Below the pieces are notes generated by a model. The model searched no databases, was not told the origin of the DNA, and saw only the letters and a list, made by a program, of their open reading frames with translations. A DNA stretch of 64,000 nucleotides, taken from Luzula sylvatica. Its lineage: Eukaryota > Streptophyta > Magnoliopsida > Poales > Juncaceae. The stretch lies in NCBI GenBank assembly GCA_946800325.1, contig OX326956.1:71621087-71685086 (forward strand), given 5' to 3'. Shown piece after piece: positions 57,696-64,000 of this stretch (the first letter of the stretch is position 1; each line of letters opens with the position of its first letter). The position numbers and the translations under genes were made by a program.

Positions 57696-58029
57696 TTCCT
57701 GTTTGACTGAACTCTTTGTTATTTTGAACATGATTTTACTTGAGTTCTATTAGGTTTGTACCTATGGTTTATTTGTGGCGTATCCCACTCACGGAAGGCT
57801 TCAACATCTTGATTCTTGATATATTCCAATGGCCTTCCTTGTGTTCTTCTTTTCTTGTTTATCTTGAGACTTCATGTCCTGATTCTTGATGTAATCCACT
57901 GAAATCCTCCTTCACAAGTCCTCCTTCATCTTCGTATCGTACCTATGTTATCCTGCACTTTTCTGGATGTATACATTAGTAATGACAGTGTTTTGAAATA
58001 ATCAAACTATCAGGAAATTTGAACCAACA

Positions 58030-58043
58030 AACTCCCCCTTTTG
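58030..58043 (-). promoter_or_regulatory. polypurine tract
   Basis: Minus strand AATCAAAAGGGGGAGTT, immediately before the LTR start TGTTGGTT: the plus-strand primer of retrotransposon reverse transcription. It fixes both orientation and LTR boundary. Confidence 0.85.
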
Positions 58044-58311
58044 ATTAATTTCAAAACACTGTCAGTTTGGAGAGTTTCACCATTTAGTTGAGAACTTTCC
58101 GTACGATCGTTTCTCCCCCATTTTGAAAGAGATCAAAAGGGCCAATGAGACTTCATCAACGGAAGGCTCCCCCTAAATGCGAGCTCCCCCTCAAAGAATG
58201 AATTGATGAATGTATGAGCTCGTAAATATGATCAAATTCTTTTGTTTTGAATGATGACAATCTTTTCAAATTTAGCAGATTTAAGGAAAATAAAACAATT
58301 TTTGTGTGTGT

Positions 58312-58350
58312 GTGCGTTCCGAACGGAAAAAGTGGTGCGTTCGAACGCAC
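58312..58350 (-). promoter_or_regulatory. single palindrome pair between extra ORF and LTR
   Basis: GTGCGTTCCGAACGGA (from 58312) and the perfect palindrome GTGCGTTCGAACGCAC (58335-58350), starts 23 bp apart, followed by TTGCATCTGG, a tail also seen after other pairs. Confidence 0.7.
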
Positions 58351-58588
58351 TTGCATCTGGACTGATAGGTTATATGAAAAAAAATCAAAATAGATGCAAC
58401 AGTTGATAATACTCAGACTGACACTAAAGCAAATTAATTCAGTTCAAGGCATGACACATGCCGATACAAACACACACATAACATACGCTGTTCAGCGATA
58501 CAAACCCAACAAACGCAATTTCTCACACACACGCATGTCATATAAAAATAAACACGACAACACAACACACTTATGACACCGCCGGTGA

Positions 58589-60064
58589 TTACATCTCGTT
58601 GGGACCGGGGTAAGGGTTCGGGTCGGGATGATAGCTTGGACCGGACGCAAAGAAGTCGTCGACGTTGAATGTTCCCGAATGGAACTCCGACGGATTCGCG
58701 GTGGGATGAGATGGAGGAGGAGGATTGTCTTGTTGTGGAGGTTCCGGGTAGGACCCGAAACGGTTTTCAAGATAACCGGAAAGGTCGGAAAATTGACGTT
58801 CTACCCTCTCGAGCATCCTTGTCTCGGAAACTTGCATGCCCTCTCGAATTTCATTTCGAATCCCTCGTTCATGTCGCTCCATACGCTTATTCATTGCCTC
58901 TAACAACGACGTTATGTGAGCGAACCGCCTTTCGTCCCTTTCCATCGGGACGTTCGAACTTCTTACACTCTCCCTCCTCTCACGTGTTCGAGCGTGGTTT
59001 TCACTGCCCTGGTCGGATTGAGCGTCACCCTCCAACCAACGGGTAGGATTTGGAGGAAGGTGGAACGCTCCCTCTTCATCTGGGTGATCGATAATCCATT
59101 CATGAGCTTGTGCCGAATACCGAAACCTTTGACGCAGAAGGTTTAATTTTGACGCGAGGTTGATCGGTGGTTCAGGTCGGAAATCCCAATCTTCCACCGG
59201 GATCGAGACTCCTTGGAGGTTCAACATTCGAGCGATCAACGTTCCGTAGGGTAACGATGCATTCCTTAGGTTCATGGCGCTTTCCATGTGGCTTAATATG
59301 AGATAAGGCACATGGACGGGTAGTTGGTCCTCGTACCACATGCGATATAAAAACAAGATATTTCGATCTTCGAGGTTTGCTCTCAATTTTGCAACAGGAG
59401 CGAGAATGTTATTACCAATTATCCAGACGAATTTTTCAGGAGCGGCCAAGTGTGACACTGCTGATTGTGATGCGTATCTATTCGTGACCACTTTCTTCAT
59501 GGTTTCGAACCCTTCGGTTTCAATTTTCCCCCAGCGGTCGTTGTACACCTTCTCTCCATCATCTTTGAGCCCGAACAAGTCGCACAAATTCTGCACCGAG
59601 ATTACGACTTCCTCACCGAGAATAAAAGAGGTTATCTTATCTTGGGCATGATCGAAAATGGCGTTTGCATAGAATAGCTGAGTGATGATCTCATACGACC
59701 TCTCGTTGAGACGCGCAAGGTTTGCAAATCCCCATTTTCGCTCGATTTCCTCGATCTTGTCGGAAAGAATAGAACAATTTCGTGGAAACTCATAATAGTA
59801 AGATTTTGAGAGGGGTCTCCTTACCACAACGCTATTGAAGAGGAGTCCGGCTTCCGGATTTCGAAAGAGATAATCGTTATTCGGATTGGTGAAATCGTAA
59901 TCTTCTTGCATTCGTGCGCTGTGATTAGGCCTGTTGGCTGGCGTGGCCCTCTTCATGCAGACAATCGATGGAGGCGGTGGTATTTCTTGAGCTTTCGAGC
60001 TTTCTCCTGTTCTCTTCTTTTCCTTGGATTTCCCTTTTGATATGAGGCTTCGATTGGCATCCAT
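58589..60064 (-). CDS. extra ORF of the Sirevirus-like element, putative plant-transposon-type protein
   Basis: An open frame of 491 codons from ATG 60064 (MDANRSLISKGKSKEKKR); the frame is open further up to an ATG at 60295, but that start lies at the edge of a palindrome and the added residues look like leader. It sits between pol and the 3' LTR, the place of the 'env-like' ORF in Sireviruses. I see no signal peptide, transmembrane segment or envelope feature. Instead the middle (YEIITQLFYANAIFDHAQDK, then FILGEEVVISVQNLCDLFGL) resembles the uncharacterised 'putative plant transposon protein' domain found in many plant repeat proteins. C-terminal: a charged helix with heptad-like spacing (SLLEAMNKRMERHERGIRNE... 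VERQFSDLSGYLENRF), then a Pro-rich tail. The absence of stops suggests recent selection or recent insertion. Function unknown; nucleic-acid binding with dimerisation is a hypothesis. Confidence 0.7.
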   Translation of the reverse strand: MDANRSLISKGKSKEKKRTGESSKAQEIPPPPSIVCMKRATPANRPNHSARMQEDYDFTNPNNDYLFRNPEAGLLFNSVVVRRPLSKSYYYEFPRNCSILSDKIEEIERKWGFANLARLNERSYEIITQLFYANAIFDHAQDKITSFILGEEVVISVQNLCDLFGLKDDGEKVYNDRWGKIETEGFETMKKVVTNRYASQSAVSHLAAPEKFVWIIGNNILAPVAKLRANLEDRNILFLYRMWYEDQLPVHVPYLILSHMESAMNLRNASLPYGTLIARMLNLQGVSIPVEDWDFRPEPPINLASKLNLLRQRFRYSAQAHEWIIDHPDEEGAFHLPPNPTRWLEGDAQSDQGSENHARTRERRESVRSSNVPMERDERRFAHITSLLEAMNKRMERHERGIRNEIREGMQVSETRMLERVERQFSDLSGYLENRFGSYPEPPQQDNPPPPSHPTANPSEFHSGTFNVDDFFASGPSYHPDPNPYPGPNEM

Positions 60065-60277
60065 GAAATCAAGCTTTTGAGAGAGAAGAGAAGGAGTTTT
60101 TGAAAGAGAGAAATGGTTCAAACGAATGAGTTTTTGAAGGAGCTTTTGAGAGAGAAGATAAGGGCAAGGTTTTAAGAATGTAAATCGTGTCCCTTTAAGT
60201 CTCTTCGTACGAGAAGATGAACCATCGTGTCCATTGATGAGGGTCGGTTGCATGCAGATGGAGAGTAAATACGACGA

Positions 60278-60563
60278 GTCCGTTCGAACGGACATTCATA
60301 TGCGTTCGAACGCACACGCTTCTGGGTAAAAGGCGCCATTGTTTGGGTTTGAGTTGCAGGTGAGAGGTCTTTGAGTTCGTTCGAACGCACTTGCAACTGT
60401 TGGGAAAGGCGCCATAATATGAAAAGCCGTCATAATCATACATTTCATCTGTCCGTTCAGAACGCACTGTTTGTTCGTTCGAACGGACTTGAGTCTGGTA
60501 GGATGGTATTTGTTGACTTCATTTGTCCGTTCCGAACGCACTCTTTTGTTCGTTCGAACGGAC
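60278..60563 (-). promoter_or_regulatory. paired-palindrome cluster upstream of the extra ORF
   Basis: Perfect palindromes at 60278-60293 (GTCCGTTCGAACGGAC) and about 60300-60315, a single site at 60375-60390, and pairs 60451-60467/60473-60488 and 60525-60541/60548-60563. Starts within a pair are 22-23 bp apart, and several pairs are followed by a (C)TTGNNTCTGG-like tail. Between the cluster and ATG 60064 lies a CT-rich leader with a repeated CTTCTCTCTCAAAAGCT, as in a plant 5' untranslated region. A separate promoter for the extra ORF is plausible. Confidence 0.7.
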
Positions 60564-60689
60564 TAGATACTGAGCTGAGACCCGGATTTATTGACCCAAA
60601 ACACTGACCCTAGTTCAACAACTCTATTTGTTCTTATGATTATACAGTTATGATGTAGCTACATGAGACTAGACCCAATATGCTGAATT

Positions 60690-63600
60690 TTAATTCTTGA
60701 GAGATAACATACCTAGCTTTAGTCGTAGATCGGAGAAAGGAGCAAATGGCAACGGTTTTGTGAAGATGTCGGCAATTTGATTTTGAGTCTCTATCCATTC
60801 GAGTTTGACATCGCCTTTTTCCACGTGATCCCGAATGAAGTGGTGACGTATGTCGATATGCTTGGTTCGTGAATGGTGGACATGATTTTTCGAGATACAT
60901 ATTGCGCTATTGTTGTCGCACAATATGGGGATTTTACGGAAGTTCAAACCGTAGTCTCCGAGGGTTTGGTTCAACCACAGTAATTGAGCACAGCAGCTTC
61001 CTGCGGCTACATACTCGGCTTCGGCCGTCGATAAGGCTACCGAGTGTTGTTTACGACTTGACCATGATACAAGTAAACCTCCCAAAAATTGGCATGTACC
61101 GCTCGTGCTTTTTCGATCAACTCGGGATCCGGCAAAATCCGCATCAGTGTATCCTACTAGGTTTAGGTTCCCACTATGCCCGTACCATATCCCAAGTTCA
61201 ATTGTACCTTTTAAATAACGAAATATGCGTTTTACGGCCGTGTAATGTGATACCTTGGGGTTAGCTTGAAATCTAGCGCACAAGCATACGGCGAACATGA
61301 TGTCGGGACGACTAGCCGTTAGATAAAGAAGGCTCCCGATCATTCCTCTATAGGACGTAATGTCGAACGATTCGCCCTCTTCATCCGCATCCAATTTTGA
61401 TTCCTTTGCCATTGGAGTGTCACTCGTTTTAGTTTGGTCCAACTCGAATCTCTTTAATAATTTGCGAGTGTACTTTGATTGGTTGACGAAAATTCCTTCA
61501 CTTGATTGTGTGACTTGAAGACCCAAGAAGAATTTTAACTCTCCCATCATACTCATGGCAAATTCACTGTGCATAAGAATAGAGAATTCTTCGGCAAGAC
61601 CCGCATCACTTGATCCAAAAATAATATCATCTACGTAAATTTGAACAAGTAAAATGGATACTCCCTTTTTACGTGTGAAGAGGGTGGTGTCGATTATACC
61701 TCTCACGAAACCATTTGAGGTGAGAAATGAGGATAGTCGATCGTACCATGCTCGTGGGGCTTGTTTCAATCCGTATAGGGCTTTTGAGAGTTTGCACACG
61801 TAATCGGGGAATTTAGGATCCTTAAATCCCGGTGGTTGCTCAACGTAGACTTCTTCTTCGATTTCACCATTGAGAAATGCACTCTTGACGTCCATTTGAA
61901 ATAGTGTAAACCCCTCAATAGCGGCGTAAGCTAGGAGGAGTCGTATCGCTTCTAGACGAGCCACTGGAGCAAAGGTTTCTTCGAAATCGATCCCTTCTTG
62001 TTGTTTAAATCCTTGAGCGACGAGTCTCGCCTTGTTTCGTACCACGTTTCCGTGTTCATCAAGTTTATTTCGAAAGATCCATCGAGTCCCAATGATCGAA
62101 CGATTCATGGGTTTTGGAACCAACATCCAAACTTGATTTCTTTCAAATTGTTTCAATTCTTCTTGCATTGCGATAATCCAATCTTCGTCTAGATTGGCTT
62201 CCTTGAAGGATTTTGGCTCGGTGTGAGAAAGATATGCGCAATGAGCTACATAGTTGTGGACACGAGACCGAGTTCGTACACCTTCTCGGGGATCTCCAAC
62301 AACGTTTGTGAGAGGATGGTGGGGTACTTCTCGGAGAACCTCGGGTATTTGGTAAGGAGTTTCACTCTCTTCTTCCTCTTCCTCCTGTTCTTCCTCTTCT
62401 GGAGGATCATTGTTTTCTCTCTGAGGTTCATCAAGAGTTATGTCGATGTGTTGATATTCCAGCTCGGCTTGTTTTCTCGGTGATTTAGCAATTGTTTCCG
62501 TGACTTCACCTACATTTAAGCTACCTTTCTCGGCTTCCTTTTTAGTTTCATCAAAATGTACGTGAACGGATTCACATACGACTCGTGTTGATCGTATGTA
62601 AACTCGGTATGCTTTACTTGTACTTGAGTAACCGACAAATATTCCTTCAATGGATTTTGGATCGAGTTTGTCTCGATTACTCAATTCATCCAAGATATAG
62701 CATTTGCATCCAAATACTCTCATGTAAGAGACATTTGGATTTCCCCCATACCATAGCTCATATGGCGTCTTCTTCAAAATAGGCCTTAAGCTAACCCTAT
62801 TCACCACATGACATGCGGTGTTAGTGGCTTCGGCCCAAAGGTATTTTGGAGAAGGATGCTCACTTAGCATGGTACGGGCAAGTTCAATTAACGTTCGATT
62901 TTTACGTTCAACCACACCATTTTGTTGAGGTGTGCGAGGAGCGGAAAATTCGCGTATATATCCCTTTTTATGACAAAATTCATCAAATTTTGCATTTCGA
63001 AATTCACCTCCATTGTCACTTCGAATGGTGACAATTGAGGTGCCTTTTTCATTTTCAACGAGAGTACAAAATTTGATGAAGTTGTCACACGTTTCACTTT
63101 TATGAAGTAAATAATGTATCCAGGTGAAACGTGAATAATCATCCACAATAACAAACATATACCTTTTATTACCTATGCTTGTAACGCTCATTGGTCCGCA
63201 AAGATCAAGATGGATGAGTTGAAGAGGTCGATTCGTGGTGACCATGTTCTTTGATTTGAACCCGGACGATCTCGTGTGTTTACCTTTTTCACACGCATCG
63301 CATAATCCTTCTAGTTCAAGTTTATGTGAGGGAAGTCCTCTAACTAATTGCTTTTTGGACAACCTATGTATAGTTTTCATGCAAATGTGACCTAACCGTC
63401 TATGCCATAATCGAGATACTGATTCTGATACAGTGAGACAATGGATTCCCGGCACGAATGATTCGAAATCAAAGTAGTATAGATTTTCGTGTCGGTTTCC
63501 TTTGCATACCGTGGTATTGTCTTTCATTCGATCAATCAAGCATGATAATTGATCGAATTTCACACAATATCCGGCATCACACAATTGGCTTATGCTAATT

Positions 63601-63827
63601 AAATTATGTTTAAGTCCAGTTACAAGATAGACATTCTCTAAAGTCCAATTTGAGGTACCTATAGAACCGATACCGATAATTTTACCTTTTTGATTTCCTC
63701 CGAAGGTAACGTCTCCTCCCTTGAACGGTTCGAGAGATTTGAACATCTCTCGATCCCAAGTCATATGTCTAGAACAACCACTATCTAGACACCATTTTGA
63801 TGACTTTGTTCTGGAAGTTAGGCCCAT
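60690..63827 (-). CDS. Ty1/copia (Sirevirus-like) pol polyprotein
   Basis: An uninterrupted frame of 1045 codons. Order: protease active site DSGCSRHM (residues 15-22); GAG-pre-integrase zinc domain (LWHRRLGH...CDACEKGKH); integrase core with [15 protein letters not shown] and [10 protein letters not shown]; reverse transcriptase ([33 protein letters not shown], catalytic YVDD at 731-734); RNase H (YTDADFAGS at about 894, [34 protein letters not shown]). All catalytic residues I can check are present, so the enzyme set looks competent. Integrase-RT-RNase H order identifies copia. Gag and the start of protease are upstream; the region 63828-64000 has stops in this frame, so the first ATG may not be the true N-terminus. 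Confidence 0.93.
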   Translation of the reverse strand: MGLTSRTKSSKWCLDSGCSRHMTWDREMFKSLEPFKGGDVTFGGNQKGKIIGIGSIGTSNWTLENVYLVTGLKHNLISISQLCDAGYCVKFDQLSCLIDRMKDNTTVCKGNRHENLYYFDFESFVPGIHCLTVSESVSRLWHRRLGHICMKTIHRLSKKQLVRGLPSHKLELEGLCDACEKGKHTRSSGFKSKNMVTTNRPLQLIHLDLCGPMSVTSIGNKRYMFVIVDDYSRFTWIHYLLHKSETCDNFIKFCTLVENEKGTSIVTIRSDNGGEFRNAKFDEFCHKKGYIREFSAPRTPQQNGVVERKNRTLIELARTMLSEHPSPKYLWAEATNTACHVVNRVSLRPILKKTPYELWYGGNPNVSYMRVFGCKCYILDELSNRDKLDPKSIEGIFVGYSSTSKAYRVYIRSTRVVCESVHVHFDETKKEAEKGSLNVGEVTETIAKSPRKQAELEYQHIDITLDEPQRENNDPPEEEEQEEEEEESETPYQIPEVLREVPHHPLTNVVGDPREGVRTRSRVHNYVAHCAYLSHTEPKSFKEANLDEDWIIAMQEELKQFERNQVWMLVPKPMNRSIIGTRWIFRNKLDEHGNVVRNKARLVAQGFKQQEGIDFEETFAPVARLEAIRLLLAYAAIEGFTLFQMDVKSAFLNGEIEEEVYVEQPPGFKDPKFPDYVCKLSKALYGLKQAPRAWYDRLSSFLTSNGFVRGIIDTTLFTRKKGVSILLVQIYVDDIIFGSSDAGLAEEFSILMHSEFAMSMMGELKFFLGLQVTQSSEGIFVNQSKYTRKLLKRFELDQTKTSDTPMAKESKLDADEEGESFDITSYRGMIGSLLYLTASRPDIMFAVCLCARFQANPKVSHYTAVKRIFRYLKGTIELGIWYGHSGNLNLVGYTDADFAGSRVDRKSTSGTCQFLGGLLVSWSSRKQHSVALSTAEAEYVAAGSCCAQLLWLNQTLGDYGLNFRKIPILCDNNSAICISKNHVHHSRTKHIDIRHHFIRDHVEKGDVKLEWIETQNQIADIFTKPLPFAPFSDLRLKLGMLSLKN

Positions 63828-64000
63828 CTATAAGAAATTTATATTAGTTAAACCAAAAATTGAAATTGAATAATATGAATTCTTACTAACTATACTCCCC
63901 CTAAGTATTTGGCTTAAGGTATGGTATACTAGGGAGTATAGTGTCTCAAGTTAGGGTTTTACACCCTAGGGGGTCCTATACCGAAAGAGGTAGAGGAACC
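63828..64000 (-). other. region upstream of pol with an intron-like gap
   Basis: On the minus strand, an open stretch (GSSTSFGIGPPR) ends at a GG-GTGTAAAA donor-like site near 63960, and pol opens right after an acceptor-like AAATTTCTTATAG at 63828. Stops fill all frames between. Either a small intron, a sequence insertion or a frame break separates gag from pol; the window ends too soon to tell. Confidence 0.3.

Larger units (their letters stand above)
56623..58029 (-). mobile_element. 3' LTR of a Sirevirus-like copia element
   Basis: Perfect 8-bp inverted ends: TGTTGGTT (56623-56630) and AACCAACA (58022-58029). On the minus strand the LTR begins right after a polypurine tract. Length 1407 bp. 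A TATA box (57204-57212) separates a U3 of about 800 bp, loaded with palindromes, from R/U5. The other LTR lies beyond the window. CCTGT at 56618-56622 would be the predicted 5-bp target duplication. Confidence 0.85.

Noticed and set aside
57244..60563. Palindromes as heat-shock elements
   Set aside because: Heat-shock elements need TTCnnGAA spacing; here TTC and GAA are separated by 0-1 nt, so the factor would be different.
57244..60563. Palindrome arrays as a CRISPR array
   Set aside because: Plant nuclear context, irregular spacers, no constant repeat-spacer length and no cas genes.

Overview
This window is plant nuclear DNA. It is strongly AT-rich and gene-poor, with plant-type genes (an intronless EXO70 exocyst subunit and a five-exon GDSL esterase), GT-AG introns, Ty1/copia and Ty3/gypsy LTR retrotransposons with plant-type primer sites, a plant LINE, Helitron and CACTA ends, and many MITEs. 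A eudicot is most likely; I cannot name the genus. Only three loci look like functional host genes: an unrecognised acidic protein (coding exons 3422-4601, +), EXO70 (9433-11529, -) and a GDSL/SGNH esterase (31262-32921, -). A short O-fucosyltransferase-like fragment (about 13.9-14.1 kb, -) is a gene remnant.

Layout. 1-9.4 kb: Helitron-related DNA, a tRNA-like SINE head, the unknown gene, a Helitron end, a hAT-like element with a perfect 8-bp target duplication (6490-7135), one CACTA end and a dispersed AT-rich repeat family. 9.4-11.5 kb: EXO70. 11.5-31 kb: mostly AT-rich intergenic DNA with a GC-rich 31-bp minisatellite island (18.12-18.76 kb), two more hAT-like elements, three tandem tRNA-like units and Helitron sequence. 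31.3-32.9 kb: the GDSL gene, with half of a decayed Mutator-like element directly behind it. 33.9-37.9 kb: a dead copia element whose left side is a 653-bp tandem duplication. 39.4-42.2 kb: a LINE fragment, a Helitron end, a long foldback element, a 202-bp MITE and an 875-bp Mutator-like MITE.

43.4-56.6 kb is one LINE broken by successive insertions: a 571-bp hAT-like element at 46.37 kb, and an 8-kb block (47.79-55.80 kb) made of the 5' half of a copia element joined to the 3' end and LTR of a gypsy-like element. 56.6-64 kb is the 3' part of a young Sirevirus-like copia element on the minus strand: a 1.4-kb LTR, a polypurine tract, an extra ORF and an open 1045-codon pol; its 5' part lies outside the window.

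The most unusual system is in that last element. Perfect or near-perfect palindromes of the type GTCCGTTC-GAACGGAC / GTGCGTTC-GAACGCAC occur in pairs whose starts are about 22 bp apart (two helical turns). They lie immediately upstream of the LTR TATA box and again immediately upstream of the extra ORF, which encodes a protein with a predicted coiled coil. This layout suggests, without proving, an element-encoded regulatory circuit. A second recurring theme is a set of 500-650 bp elements whose interiors consist of many short back-and-forth copies of one hexamer-like motif, different in each element.
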